From Blattabacterium cuenoti (GTDB taxonomy: Bacteria; Bacteroidota; Bacteroidia; Flavobacteriales; Blattabacteriaceae), in NCBI RefSeq assembly GCF_014252115.1, contig NZ_CP059211.1:186001-250000 (forward strand): 64,000 bases of DNA, given 5' to 3'. The translations under genes were made by a program, and so were the position numbers. Each line of letters starts with the position of its first letter. Position 1 is the stretch's first letter. Below, piece after piece: positions 18,021-27,604 of the stretch. The notes beneath the pieces are model-generated. The model was given only the letters and a program-made list of their open reading frames with translations. It searched no databases and was not told where the DNA came from.

Positions 18021-18623
18021 ATGAAAAAAAATTTTTTAATAACTATTTTTTCCATTTTTATTTTTATATTTTCAATTATATTATGGATATCTAATATATA
18101 TAATAACTTAGTAAAACTTAACGAAAATATTAAAACACAATGGGGGCAAGTAGAGAATGTTTACCAACGTAGAGCTGACTTAATTCCAAATTTGGTAAAT
18201 ACAGTAAAAGGATCTGCTAGTTTTGAAAAAAATACATTAAATCAAATCATAGAAGCCAGAGCGAAAGCTTCTTCTGTTTCTATAAATAAAGATGATTTGA
18301 GTCAAAATCAAATAAATAAATTTCAAAAAGCGCAAGATAATTTAAATAACTCCGTCAGTAGATTACTATTGATTGTGGAAAATTACCCTGACCTTAAATC
18401 TACACAAAATTTTTATGAATTACAGAATCAACTAGAAGGAACAGAAAATCGTATTAACGTAGAAAGAAATCGTTACAATGAAAAAGTAAACACTTTCAAT
18501 ACTTATAGAAACCAATTTCCAAAAATTATAATTGCAAACTTTTTTTCTCAATTTCAAGAGAAAGGATATTTTCAATCTCAAAAAGAATCAAATAAATCTC
18601 CAATTGTAAATTTCTCTAACTAA
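18021..18623 (+). CDS. lemA: LemA family membrane protein
   Basis: A 200-residue protein with one N-terminal membrane segment (about residues 4-26) and a long helical region outside. The family signature WGQVENVYQRRADLIPNLVN followed by TVKGSASFEKNTLNQIIEAR is clear. The role of LemA proteins is poorly known; they are often encoded next to TPM-domain proteins, as here, which suggests a shared envelope function. Start at 18021 is supported by the membrane segment directly after it. Gene spacing is 12 bases after ndk. Confidence 0.92.
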   Translation: MKKNFLITIFSIFIFIFSIILWISNIYNNLVKLNENIKTQWGQVENVYQRRADLIPNLVNTVKGSASFEKNTLNQIIEARAKASSVSINKDDLSQNQINKFQKAQDNLNNSVSRLLLIVENYPDLKSTQNFYELQNQLEGTENRINVERNRYNEKVNTFNTYRNQFPKIIIANFFSQFQEKGYFQSQKESNKSPIVNFSN

Positions 18624-18691
18624 ATAAAGTAATTAGAGTTTTAATACATATTATATAATACATCTTTCTCCACTATAAATTAAGAGAAAAT

Positions 18692-19477
18692 ATGAGATTG
18701 AAAAAAATAGAAATTCAAAAAATCATGAAAAAAATTATTCAATCTATTTCAATTATTTTAATTTATTTTGGTTCAAATTTTGCCCAAGGACAATTTGATA
18801 TCCCGGTACCTCCAAAAAAAATATATCCTATACAGGATTATGCAGGTGTTTTATCCATAAAAGAAATAGAAAAATTAAATCAAAAACTTATTTTATATTC
18901 TAAAATTACATCAACAGAAATTTTAGTTCCTATTATAAAAGATCTTCATGGAGAAGATCCAAATTTGTTAGCTTCTAAATGGGGAGAGAAATGGAAAATT
19001 GGAAAATCTTATAAAGATAATGGTATAATTATATTATTATCCATTCATGATAGAAAAATATCTATCCAAAATGGATACGGAATAGAACCTTATATGACTG
19101 ATTTTTTAACTATGAAGACTATAAAAAAAATCAGACCTATATTAAAAAATAATCTTTATTATAAAGCTATAGATTATGGGACTCAAGAGATATTTAAAAT
19201 TTTAAAAAATAAATATCAAAACAAACAGAAGAATGAAAAAAATAAAAATTCTTTTATATGGAATTTGTTAACAAACATTAGTATTTTCTCGATTATGTTT
19301 TTTTTCTTTTATTTTATTTTTTTGAAAAAAAGAACATATAATTCACTGATAAATACATTATTTTTAACACATTTTTTATTCAAAAATAAAAATTATCATG
19401 ATGATAATGATGATAATTTTGATGGATTTGGAGGTGGAGGGAATTTTGGAGGAGGTGGTGGTAGCAGTAGTTGGTGA
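18692..19477 (+). CDS. TPM-domain (YgcG family) envelope protein
   Basis: A 261-residue secreted or membrane-anchored protein. After a signal-peptide-like start comes the TPM domain (about residues 45-165: VPPKKIYPIQDYAGVLSIKE, EILVPIIKDLHGEDPNLLAS, KDNGIIILLSIHDRKISIQN), then a membrane helix (about 190-210) and an acidic stretch ending in a Gly-rich tail with GGGGGSSSW, typical of the family. M12 (18725, MKKIIQSISIILIYFG) gives a more usual signal peptide than M1 and may be the true start. TPM proteins in other species act in photosystem repair or as acid phosphatases; the role here is unknown. The gene ends 1 base before the convergent valS end. Confidence 0.85.
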   Translation: MRLKKIEIQKIMKKIIQSISIILIYFGSNFAQGQFDIPVPPKKIYPIQDYAGVLSIKEIEKLNQKLILYSKITSTEILVPIIKDLHGEDPNLLASKWGEKWKIGKSYKDNGIIILLSIHDRKISIQNGYGIEPYMTDFLTMKTIKKIRPILKNNLYYKAIDYGTQEIFKILKNKYQNKQKNEKNKNSFIWNLLTNISIFSIMFFFFYFIFLKKRTYNSLINTLFLTHFLFKNKNYHDDNDDNFDGFGGGGNFGGGGGSSSW

Positions 19478-19478
19478 T

Positions 19479-22133
19479 TTATTTTTTTTTTATATTTTTT
19501 AAATATTCTAAATATTCTTTGAATCGGTTAATTTTATTTAATATATCATTTTCTTTTTTTCTTTCTTTCATAAGCAAAATCTCAGGTACAGAACTCACAT
19601 ATTTACTATTATATAAATTTTTTCTAATCATAGATAATAAATTATAAAAATATTGGATTTTTTTTTCAATTTTAACTATGTGTTTTGAATAACATATTTT
19701 ATCATCTAAAGATAAAAAAAATAAATCTTTATCTATAAAAAAAGAAAAAAACGGTATATTTTCAGGTTTTTTTGAAACAGGAATTATTTTACTCAAACTT
19801 GCTAATTTTAATATAATAGAATCATATTTTTTTTCTTCCTTTTCTCTTTTTCTTATAGAAAATAAAACAAGACTTTTTTTATAAGAGATATGATTTTGAT
19901 TCCTAATATTACGTATCTGAGATATTATTTCTCTAGCTTTTGAAAAAGCTTCTAAAATATCATAATCATAAAATTTCTTTTCAGGCCAAGAAGAAACAAT
20001 TAGAGCTTCTTTTCGATCTCTTTTCCTAAGAAAAGACCAAATTTCTTCTGAAATAAAAGGCATATATGGATGTAATAATTTTAATATATTTTCAAGATAT
20101 TTAACAGTATTTAAATACACTATTTCTGGTATGTATTTATTAGAAACAGGTTTAATAATCTCAAGGTAATAAGAAGAGAAATCATACCATACAAGTTTAT
20201 ATAAAATCATTAATGATTTGTCTAATTTATATTCCATAAAGTTTTTTTCAAATATATTCAAAACATAATAAAAACGATTTTTAAACCATTTAATAGCAAG
20301 TAAAGAAGAATCAGGAATTTCTTGGTTTTTTATTATTTTCCAACTTTTTATGAGACGAAAAACATTCCATATTTTATTAGAAAAATTTCTTCCTTGTGAA
20401 CATATCTTTTCTTCAAAATGAAAATCTTTTCCTGCACTACTATTAAGCATAAGGCCCATACGAATAGCATCTGCTCCATATTTGTTCATTAGATCTATAG
20501 GATCTGGAGAATTATTTAATGATTTTGATATTTTATTATTTTTATGATCTCTAACAATTCCAGTAAAATAAACCCTTTTAAAGGGTTTATAATTTTTAAA
20601 TAAGAAACCAGATATGATCATACGTGCAACCCAAAAAAATAAAATATCTGAACCTGTAACTATTTCCTCCGTAGGATAATAATAACAAATTTCGTGATTA
20701 TCAGGATGATAAATACCATTAAAGACAGATAAAGGTAATAACCAAGAAGAAAACCAAGTATCAAGAACATCTGTCTCTTGCCACATTTCATGACGATTTA
20801 AATATGGATTTTTACTTTTAAATTTTGCTTTTTCCAATGCCTTTTCTAAATTTTCTGCAACTACAAAATCATTAAGTTTTTTACCGTAAAAGAAAACAGG
20901 AATACGATGACCCCACCATAATTGCCTAGATATATTCCAATCACGGATTTGATTCATCCATTTAAAATAAGTTTTACGAAATTTTTTGGGATAAAATTGA
21001 ATATCTCCATTTTTTACAGCTTCTATAGCAGGAATAGATATTTTCTTCATTTTTAAAAACCACTGAAGAGATAATCTTTGTTCAACAACTGATAAAGTTC
21101 GTTCCGAAAAACCTACTTTATGATTAAAGTTTTCTATATTTTTTACAACTTTCAAATTGTTGAGTTCTTCTATAATTTTTTTTCTTACTTTAAAGCGATC
21201 CATTCCTTGATAATGAAGTCCTCTTTCATTTAAAGTTCCATTTTTATTAAAAATATTAATGACATCTAATCTATGTTTATCCGCTATATTTTTATCATAT
21301 ATATCATGAGCCGGAGTGATTTTTAAACATCCAGTTCCAAAATTAGGATCTACATACGAATCCTGTATAATTGGAATGTATCTATTTATTATTGGAATTT
21401 CAGCATATTTTCCTTTTAAATGATGAAAACGTGAATCGTCTGGATGAAAACAAATTGCTGTATCACCAAATATGGTTTCAGGACGAGTTGTAGCTATAGT
21501 TATATAATCCTCTTCTCCTTTTATTTTATATTTTAAATAATAAAGTTTTCCAATATGTTCTTTATAAGAAACTTCTTCATCAGAAAGAGTAGTTTGAGCT
21601 TCTGTATCCCAATTAACAACATGATAATCCCTATATATGTATCCTTTATCGTATAAATCGATAAAAACTTTTGTGACAGATTGAGATAATTTTGAATTCA
21701 TTGTAAACTGGGTTCGATTCCAATCACATGAACATCCAAGTTTTCTAATTTGATCAAAAATAATATTTTTATGTTTTTTAGACCATTCTATAACATGATA
21801 TAAAAATTTTTCTCTTCCTAAAAAAAATTTAGATAATCCTCTTTTTTTTAAATTGTGAACAACTTTAGCTTCCGTAGCAATAGACGCATGATCCACTCCT
21901 GGAACCCAACAAGTATTATATCCTTTCATTCTGGCATATCTGATTAAAACATCCTGTATCGTATTATTAAGCATATGTCCTATATGAAGTGTTCCAGTTA
22001 TATTAGGTGGAGGCATAATTATAGTATAAGGAATCCTATCATCTGGATATGATGAAAAATAATTTCCTTTTATCCAATAATGATATCTTTTTTTTTCAAC
22101 AGATTTGGGATTATATTTAATTGGAATATCCAT
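19479..22133 (-). CDS. valS: Valyl-tRNA synthetase
   Basis: An 884-residue class I synthetase. PPPNITGTLHIGHML carries the HIGH motif (residues 50-53); NNKISKSLNNSPDP carries KMSKS. Unlike ThrRS in this window, the CP1 editing domain is complete: TTRPETIFGDTA and GTGCLKITPAHDIYDKNI are both present, so threonine mis-charged to tRNA-Val can still be removed. A C-terminal coiled-coil arm follows the anticodon domain. It is convergent with the TPM gene (1-base gap) and divergent from folA with only 32 bases between the start codons. Confidence 0.96.
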   Translation of the reverse strand: MDIPIKYNPKSVEKKRYHYWIKGNYFSSYPDDRIPYTIIMPPPNITGTLHIGHMLNNTIQDVLIRYARMKGYNTCWVPGVDHASIATEAKVVHNLKKRGLSKFFLGREKFLYHVIEWSKKHKNIIFDQIRKLGCSCDWNRTQFTMNSKLSQSVTKVFIDLYDKGYIYRDYHVVNWDTEAQTTLSDEEVSYKEHIGKLYYLKYKIKGEEDYITIATTRPETIFGDTAICFHPDDSRFHHLKGKYAEIPIINRYIPIIQDSYVDPNFGTGCLKITPAHDIYDKNIADKHRLDVINIFNKNGTLNERGLHYQGMDRFKVRKKIIEELNNLKVVKNIENFNHKVGFSERTLSVVEQRLSLQWFLKMKKISIPAIEAVKNGDIQFYPKKFRKTYFKWMNQIRDWNISRQLWWGHRIPVFFYGKKLNDFVVAENLEKALEKAKFKSKNPYLNRHEMWQETDVLDTWFSSWLLPLSVFNGIYHPDNHEICYYYPTEEIVTGSDILFFWVARMIISGFLFKNYKPFKRVYFTGIVRDHKNNKISKSLNNSPDPIDLMNKYGADAIRMGLMLNSSAGKDFHFEEKICSQGRNFSNKIWNVFRLIKSWKIIKNQEIPDSSLLAIKWFKNRFYYVLNIFEKNFMEYKLDKSLMILYKLVWYDFSSYYLEIIKPVSNKYIPEIVYLNTVKYLENILKLLHPYMPFISEEIWSFLRKRDRKEALIVSSWPEKKFYDYDILEAFSKAREIISQIRNIRNQNHISYKKSLVLFSIRKREKEEKKYDSIILKLASLSKIIPVSKKPENIPFFSFFIDKDLFFLSLDDKICYSKHIVKIEKKIQYFYNLLSMIRKNLYNSKYVSSVPEILLMKERKKENDILNKINRFKEYLEYLKNIKKK

Positions 22134-22165
22134 AAATTAAAAATATAAAAAAAATTGAAATAACA

Positions 22166-22663
22166 ATGAAATTAATACTAATTTCTGCCGTTTCTAAAAA
22201 CGGATTTATAGGTAAAAACAACAAATTAATGTGGCATTTACCTAATGATTTAAAACGTTTTAAAAATTTAACTATAGGAGAAACAATTTTAATGGGTAGA
22301 AAAACTTTTGAATCTATCGGAAAAATACTTCCGAAAAGAAAAAATATTATACTAACAAAAAATAGTAATTTACATGTTTTAAAAAAAAATGAAAAGAATA
22401 TTAAAATCATTTCCTCTATCAAACAAATAGAAAATCTAACGTACAAAAAAATATTTGTTATAGGAGGAGAAAAAACATATATTTCTACAATTGAAAAAGC
22501 AGATATTATAGAAATGACATTGATTCATGAAAAATTTTATGGAGATGCTCTATTTCCAAAAATAGATCCGAACAAATGGAAAAAAATATATGAATTTTTT
22601 TATGAAAAAGATGAAAATCATTCTGTGAATTACAGTTTTATTAAATTCGTAAAAAATAAATAG
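22166..22663 (+). CDS. folA: Dihydrofolate reductase
   Basis: A 165-residue enzyme that reduces dihydrofolate to tetrahydrofolate with NADPH. Signatures: ISAVSKNGFIGKNNKLMWHL with the WHLPNDLKRFK motif, GETILMGRKTFESIG, and FVIGGEKTYI near the NADPH site. Full length. With folD, metF and gcvH it forms the one-carbon set of the window. Its start lies 32 bases from the divergent valS start, so the two promoters must overlap each other or the neighbouring gene. Confidence 0.95.
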   Translation: MKLILISAVSKNGFIGKNNKLMWHLPNDLKRFKNLTIGETILMGRKTFESIGKILPKRKNIILTKNSNLHVLKKNEKNIKIISSIKQIENLTYKKIFVIGGEKTYISTIEKADIIEMTLIHEKFYGDALFPKIDPNKWKKIYEFFYEKDENHSVNYSFIKFVKNK

Positions 22664-22679
22664 AATAAAAAAAAATAAC

Positions 22680-23327
22680 TTATTCTCTTCTATCTAATTC
22701 TTTTTTTATTCGTGCCGCAAGTTCATAACATTCATTAACCACTGCATGATCTAATAAAGCATTTAAATCTTTTTCTGTCATATTTTCTAAATCTTTTTGA
22801 CTTTTTTCTTTATAAAAAATAAATTCACTGTTTTTATTATTATCCATACCTGTTTCATAAGTATCATTTTCTTTAGGAAATCCATTTTCAAAATAAATTC
22901 CGGCTTTATCAAAAATTTCTTTTGTTGTATAAATAGGAGCTTGAAATCGTACTGCTAAAGCAACAGCGTCTGATGTTTTTGAATCTATTTTATGTTCTTT
23001 TTTCATTTTTTTTCCTTGTTCTTCTATTATATGATCTCCTTCTAATAAAATATAGGAAAAAAATATTCCATTTACTAATTTATATATAACTACCGCTTTT
23101 AATTTAATATGAAATTCTTTTGCAAAAGAAAGAAATAAATCATGAGTAAAAGATCTGGATAGATCTCTTTTACCTAAAGCAGAAGCAATAGATTGAGCTT
23201 GTAAACTTTCTATGATAATCGGAAGTTTAATTTTTCCAGATTCTTCTTCAAGTAATAAAACATATATTCCTGATTGTATTTGACTTAAGGATATTCCCCT
23301 TATAGCTAATCTAATAAATTGATCCAT
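22680..23327 (-). CDS. Bifunctional nuclease (BFN/DUF151) family protein
   Basis: A 215-residue protein with the DUF151 bifunctional nuclease domain in the first two thirds (LPIIIESLQAQSIASALG, RSFTHDLFLSFAKEF, SKTSDAVALAVRFQAPIYT) and, at the C-terminus, a helical segment like the UVR motif (LNALLDHAVVNECYELAARI), a pairing common in Bacteroidota. Nuclease activity is known for plant and some bacterial relatives; its job here is not known. It is read away from the lipoprotein gene, with a likely promoter at 23366-23373. Confidence 0.85.
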   Translation of the reverse strand: MDQFIRLAIRGISLSQIQSGIYVLLLEEESGKIKLPIIIESLQAQSIASALGKRDLSRSFTHDLFLSFAKEFHIKLKAVVIYKLVNGIFFSYILLEGDHIIEEQGKKMKKEHKIDSKTSDAVALAVRFQAPIYTTKEIFDKAGIYFENGFPKENDTYETGMDNNKNSEFIFYKEKSQKDLENMTEKDLNALLDHAVVNECYELAARIKKELDRRE

Positions 23328-23365
23328 AGTAATAGAAATTGTAAATAAATCTCACTACTCTTTAT

Positions 23366-23373
23366 CAAAGATA
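23366..23373 (-). promoter_or_regulatory. TATCTTTG element, candidate -7 box for the bifunctional nuclease gene
   Basis: On the minus strand TATCTTTG matches TAnnTTTG. Transcription would start near 23359, about 32 bases before the ATG at 23327. I see no good TTG element at the expected distance upstream, so the call rests on the -7 box and its position alone. Confidence 0.35.
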
Positions 23374-23522
23374 CTGAATTTATAAAGATTTTTTTTCCAT
23401 TTTATTTATTGTTTTATATTTTACTTATAAAAAAAACTTAGTTAGATAATATAATGAAATTCTTAGTTATATGTAATAATTTTTTTTATATATTTAAATA
23501 AATAATATTAAACCTTTTTATC

Positions 23523-24092
23523 ATGAATACTTCTTTTTTAAAATTTTTAATCCCGACAGTTTTCCTATCGTTAGGATTTCTTGTCTCTTGTAATGATGAT
23601 TTAACTTCTAATAGTGATGATTATGATGATGAAGAAAATTCTGAGGAGTTTTTCAACTTAGATGAAGTGGATCGTATAGATCCAGGAGATTTATCTACAA
23701 AAATAAAAGATATAGGAATTAAAATAGAACAACTAAAAAAAGAAAGTAATAAACATTATGATGAATATTATGAATTGATAAGAATTCAAAAAGAAATTTT
23801 AAATGAAGTTAAAAATAGAAGAAGGATAATGAGATCTAAAACTTCAGGATCAGAAGAAAGAAAACAAGCTAAAAAAGATCTTGATGATCAAAAGAATTTT
23901 GGGAAAGAACAATTAGAATTTCTTAAAAAGAAAAGTAATTTTCTGCATAATTTAGAAAAATCAATATCAGGAGCAATAGGTCAAAAGTTAGAATTACAAA
24001 GAAAACAAGATGATTTTTTTAAAAGAATTTTTGCTAAATATATACACAAAAAGAAAAAGAGACAAAGACGTGTTTATTTCGAAAGCTATTAA
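23523..24092 (+). CDS. Putative lipoprotein with acidic N-terminus and coiled coil, function unknown
   Basis: I do not recognise this 189-residue protein. It starts with a type II signal peptide: hydrophobic FLIPTVFLSLGFLVSC, with a lipobox-like ending before the cysteine at residue 23. The mature part opens with an acidic low-complexity stretch (SNSDDYDDEENSEEFF) and continues as a highly charged helical region rich in Lys and Glu that looks like a coiled coil (about residues 60-165), ending in a basic tail KKKKRQRRVYF. It stands alone in transcription: upstream is a divergent gene, downstream a strong terminator at 24124-24167. It may be specific to this lineage. Retention in a genome this small suggests an envelope role, but no more can be said. 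Confidence 0.75.
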   Translation: MNTSFLKFLIPTVFLSLGFLVSCNDDLTSNSDDYDDEENSEEFFNLDEVDRIDPGDLSTKIKDIGIKIEQLKKESNKHYDEYYELIRIQKEILNEVKNRRRIMRSKTSGSEERKQAKKDLDDQKNFGKEQLEFLKKKSNFLHNLEKSISGAIGQKLELQRKQDDFFKRIFAKYIHKKKKRQRRVYFESY

Positions 24093-24123
24093 TAATAACA
24101 TTTGTTAATTAATTAAATTAATG

Positions 24124-24167
24124 AACGGAAAAGAAAGAATTTTTCTTTCTTTTCCGTTGTTTTTTTT
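24124..24167 (+). terminator. Strong intrinsic terminator after the lipoprotein gene
   Basis: A perfect 16-base stem (AACGGAAAAGAAAGAA and its complement) with a TTT loop at 24124-24158 is followed by G and eight T. It separates the lipoprotein gene from pdhB, which starts at 24209, and is the clearest terminator in the window. Confidence 0.85.
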
Positions 24168-24208
24168 ATCTCTTTTGAGATTGATATTGAATTATATGAT
24201 ATTACATA

Positions 24209-25198
24209 ATGGATTTTATGAAAGACAAAAGTTTTCGTGAAGTTATAGCAGAAGCTATGAGTGAAGAAATGAGAAGAGATGAAACTGTTTATCTTATGGG
24301 CGAAGAAGTTGCTCAATATAACGGAGCTTATAAAGCTTCTAAAGGTATGTTAGAAGAATTTGGACCAAAAAGAGTTATTGATACACCTATATCAGAATTA
24401 GGATTTTCTGGAATTGGAGTAGGATCCGCCATGAATGGATGTAGACCTATTATTGAATTCATGACTTTTAATTTTTCTTTGGTTGCCATGGATCAAATTA
24501 TTAATAATGCAGCAAAAATACGTTATATGAGTGGAGGACAATGGAATATTCCCATCGTTTTTAGAGGACCTACTGGTTCCGCTGGACAATTAGGGGCAAC
24601 ACATTCCCAATCTTTTGAAAGTTGGTATGCCAGTTGTCCTGGATTAAAAGTAATAATTCCATGTAATCCTTATGACGCAAAAGGACTTTTAAAATCTGCT
24701 ATTAGAGATAACAATCCAGTGATTTTTATGGAATCTGAACAAATGTATAGCGATAGAATGATGATTCCAAATAAAGAATATACCATTCCTATTGGAAAAG
24801 CTTCTATAAAAAAAAAGGGGAATGATGTCAGTTTAGTATCTTTTGGAAAGTTTATGAAAACAGCATTAAACATAGCATATAAATTGGAAAAAGAAAACAA
24901 TATTAGTGTAGAAGTCATAGATATTCGTACTATACGTCCATTAGATTATGAATCTATTTTATTTTCTGTTCAAAAAACTAATCGTTTAGTAATTTTGGAA
25001 GAATCATGGCCCTTTTCATCTGTAGCTTCTGAAATTTCATATTTTATACAAGAAAAAGCTTTTGATTATCTCGATGCTCCTATTAACAGAATAACTTTAT
25101 TAGATACACCTGCTCCTTATGCATCTAATTTAGTAAAAATTTGGTTTCCTAATGAAGAAAAAATAATTAACGCCATAAAAAAAACTCTTTATTTATAA
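24209..25198 (+). CDS. pdhB: Pyruvate dehydrogenase E1 component, beta subunit
   Basis: A 329-residue beta subunit of the alpha2beta2-type pyruvate dehydrogenase E1, with FREVIAEAMSEEMRRDETVY, MGEEVAQYNGAYKASKG, and the thiamine-diphosphate and phosphate-channel region RGPTGSAGQLGATHSQSFES. The C-terminal domain (VEVIDIRTIRPLDYESI, APYASNL) is complete. M4 (24218) fits the usual start slightly better than M1. No alpha subunit lies beside it, so pdhA and E2/E3 must be elsewhere. It is a different protein from the fused E1 at 15017-17473. Confidence 0.93.
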   Translation: MDFMKDKSFREVIAEAMSEEMRRDETVYLMGEEVAQYNGAYKASKGMLEEFGPKRVIDTPISELGFSGIGVGSAMNGCRPIIEFMTFNFSLVAMDQIINNAAKIRYMSGGQWNIPIVFRGPTGSAGQLGATHSQSFESWYASCPGLKVIIPCNPYDAKGLLKSAIRDNNPVIFMESEQMYSDRMMIPNKEYTIPIGKASIKKKGNDVSLVSFGKFMKTALNIAYKLEKENNISVEVIDIRTIRPLDYESILFSVQKTNRLVILEESWPFSSVASEISYFIQEKAFDYLDAPINRITLLDTPAPYASNLVKIWFPNEEKIINAIKKTLYL

Positions 25199-25213
25199 TG
25201 TATAAATTTTTTA

Positions 25214-26176
25214 TCAATAAATAGCTTTAACAATATTGTATATGTTCTCTGGTTTATCCATTGTATAATAATGAATGACTTCTACTCCAGAATTTTTTAA
25301 TTCTTTAGATTGATGAATAGCCCATTCAATTCCAATGTGGAAAACATTTTTTTTATTTTTCGCTTTTTCTACTTCTTTTACTAATTCATTAGGAATATTT
25401 AAATAAAAACGAGATGGAAGAATATTTAACTGTTTTTTAGAAGAAATAGGTTTTATTCCAGGTATAATAGGGACAGAAATACCCACTGATCTACATTTCT
25501 TTACAAAAGAAAAAAATTTTTTATTATCAAAAAACATTTGAGTCACAATATAATCAGCTCCTGCTTCTACTTTCTTTTTCAAAAAAAATAAATCACTTTC
25601 AATATTTGGAGCTTCTAAATGTTTTTCTGGATATCCTGCTACTCCAATACAAAAATCAAATAATGGAGTATCTTTTTTTTCAACAAAAGTTTGATCAAGA
25701 TATTTTCCTAAGTTTAAGTTTGTAACTTGTTGTACAAGCTCTACTGCATATTTATGTCCATCCTTTTTCGGAATAAAACTTTTTTCATATTTAATAGGGT
25801 CTCCTCTAAGAACTAAAACATTATCTATCCCCAAAAAATTCAAGTCTATTAAAGCATTTTCCGTCATTTGTTTATTAAATCCACCACAAATTAAATGAGG
25901 AACCGCATCGACTCCATATTTATTCATAATAGCCGCACAAATACCAACTGTTCCTGGACGTCTTGAAATTTTTTTTCTTTGTAAAAATCCATTATCTTTT
26001 TCTACATAAAAAAATTCTTCTCGATGATAAGTCACATCAATAAAAGGAGGACAAAATTCCATTAATGGATCTAATGTAGAAAAAATATCTTTAATATCGT
26101 GTCCTCTTAAAGGAGGTAATATTTCAAAAGAAAACAAACTTTTTTTTGTTTTAAATAGATGCTCAGTCACTTTCAT
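25214..26176 (-). CDS. metF: 5,10-methylenetetrahydrofolate reductase
   Basis: A 320-residue FAD enzyme that reduces methylene-THF to methyl-THF for methionine synthesis. Family features: SFEILPPLRGHDIKDIF near the N-terminus, FIDVTYHREE, VLVLRGDPIKYEKSF and GVAGYPEKHLEAPNI, DYIVTQMFFDN. Slightly longer than E. coli MetF (296) but typical for Bacteroidota. It is convergent with pdhB (15-base gap) and lies 23 bases after serS. Confidence 0.94.
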   Translation of the reverse strand: MKVTEHLFKTKKSLFSFEILPPLRGHDIKDIFSTLDPLMEFCPPFIDVTYHREEFFYVEKDNGFLQRKKISRRPGTVGICAAIMNKYGVDAVPHLICGGFNKQMTENALIDLNFLGIDNVLVLRGDPIKYEKSFIPKKDGHKYAVELVQQVTNLNLGKYLDQTFVEKKDTPLFDFCIGVAGYPEKHLEAPNIESDLFFLKKKVEAGADYIVTQMFFDNKKFFSFVKKCRSVGISVPIIPGIKPISSKKQLNILPSRFYLNIPNELVKEVEKAKNKKNVFHIGIEWAIHQSKELKNSGVEVIHYYTMDKPENIYNIVKAIY

Positions 26177-26199
26177 AATAACATAAAAACATTTTACTT

Positions 26200-27468
26200 T
26201 TATTTAATATGATCAAATTTTGTATAAGGAATCAAAACTTTAGGAATATTAATTTTATTTTCAGTTTGGTTATTTTCTAATAAAGTAGACATAATTCGTG
26301 GTAAAGCTAATGCACTTCCATTAAGAGTATGACAAAAATCTATATTTCCTGTAACAGTTTTATATCGAAGATGTAATCTATTAGACTGAAAATTAGTACA
26401 ATTTGAGATAGAACTAACTTCCAGCCATTTTTTTTGCGCTATAGAATATACTTCGAAGTCATAAGTTATAGCAGAAGAAAACCCAAGATTTGGTCCATTT
26501 AAACGAATAAGACGAAAAGGTAAATTTAAAGATTGTAAAATATTTTTTACATGTAAAATCATTTCTTCTAAAAAGAGAGAAGAAGTATCTGGTGTAGTTA
26601 TTTGAATTATTTCTACTTTTTCAAATTGATGTAATCTGTTTAGACCTCTAACTTTAGAACCATAAGAACCGGCTTCTCTTCTAAAACAAGAAGTATAAGT
26701 AGTGGCTTTAATAGGAAGTTCTAAATTTGTAAGAATTTTATCTCTATAGCAATTCATAATAGGAATTTCTCCAGTAGGAATCAAATAAAAGTTATCTTTT
26801 TCTATAAAATACATTTGGTTTTCTTTATCCGGAATTTGTCCTGTGGAATATCCAGATTTTTCATTAATAAGATAAGGCAAACTATATTCTTTATACGAAG
26901 CTTGAATATTTTTGTCCAAAAAATATTGAATTAAACTTCTTTGCAATTTTGCTCCTTTTCCTATATAGACAGGAAAACCTGATCCACATATTTTTGTACC
27001 CAAATTTATATCAAACAAACAAAATTTTTTCGATAATTCCCAGTGAGGAAGAGGATTGATAATGGAACAAGAAATTTTTCCCTCTTGAAAAAGAATATCA
27101 TTTTTTTCAAAATATTTTTTTACTTTTTCATCAGGAATATTAGGAATCTGATTTAATTTATTTTCTAAAATTTCTGAAATTTTTTTTAATTGAATATGAA
27201 TATTCATTCTTTCTGTTTTAAAAAAAACAGATTTTTCTTTTAAAGATTTAATTTGGGAATGATCATTATATGAGTTTAAAATTTGACCTATTTTTTTTGA
27301 AATTAAATTTTCTTTTTCTAATGTCTTATTTAGAATATTTTGAACTATTTTTTTTTTTTCGTCTAAGATTAATATTTCATTTATCAAATATAATTTTTGA
27401 AAATTACGTTTTTCTAGACCCAACAAAACTTTTTCTTTGTTTTTTCGTATAAAAGAAGTTCTAAGCAT
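26200..27468 (-). CDS. serS: Seryl-tRNA synthetase
   Basis: A 422-residue class II synthetase with the N-terminal tRNA-binding coiled coil (about residues 25-110) and the catalytic core (TGQIPDKENQMYFI, TSCFRREAGSYGSKVRGLNR as motif 2, and NGSALALPRIMSTLLENNQT as motif 3). The coding sequence contains a run of 12 A (27348-27359) encoding the lysines in DEKKKIV; here the frame is intact, in contrast to def. The start at 27468 is the only good one. Confidence 0.95.
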   Translation of the reverse strand: MLRTSFIRKNKEKVLLGLEKRNFQKLYLINEILILDEKKKIVQNILNKTLEKENLISKKIGQILNSYNDHSQIKSLKEKSVFFKTERMNIHIQLKKISEILENKLNQIPNIPDEKVKKYFEKNDILFQEGKISCSIINPLPHWELSKKFCLFDINLGTKICGSGFPVYIGKGAKLQRSLIQYFLDKNIQASYKEYSLPYLINEKSGYSTGQIPDKENQMYFIEKDNFYLIPTGEIPIMNCYRDKILTNLELPIKATTYTSCFRREAGSYGSKVRGLNRLHQFEKVEIIQITTPDTSSLFLEEMILHVKNILQSLNLPFRLIRLNGPNLGFSSAITYDFEVYSIAQKKWLEVSSISNCTNFQSNRLHLRYKTVTGNIDFCHTLNGSALALPRIMSTLLENNQTENKINIPKVLIPYTKFDHIK

Positions 27469-27535
27469 ATCATAAAAATAAAATAAATAAATGTGTTTAT
27501 ATATTTATATGGTATATTATTACCATTCATTACCA

Positions 27536-27560
27536 ATAAACATTGTTATAAAATGTTTAT
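27536..27560. other. Palindromic element in the serS-rsmA divergent spacer
   Basis: A perfect 9-base inverted repeat (ATAAACATT, loop of 7, AATGTTTAT) sits in the middle of the 154-base spacer between the divergent serS and rsmA. Neither side is followed by a T tract, so it is not a clear terminator; it could be an operator-like site or chance in AT-rich DNA. Just before it ATTACCA occurs twice. Confidence 0.35.
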
Positions 27561-27604
27561 GTTTTGTGTTACTTCATGTACGTTAATTAGATAAATAATA
27601 ATAT

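Noticed and set aside
20570..20592. Inverted repeat AAACCCTT / AAGGGTTT inside valS
   Set aside because: It lies in conserved coding sequence, with no sign of a regulatory or mobile element.
22117..22446. Minus-strand open frame opposite folA
   Set aside because: It is the complement of folA, which has clear motifs; the hydrophobic look comes from AAA and GAA codons read backwards.
24113..24316. Minus-strand open frame over the terminator and pdhB start
   Set aside because: It is rich in Phe and Ser as a complement of Lys/Glu-rich coding sequence and crosses a strong hairpin; a shadow.
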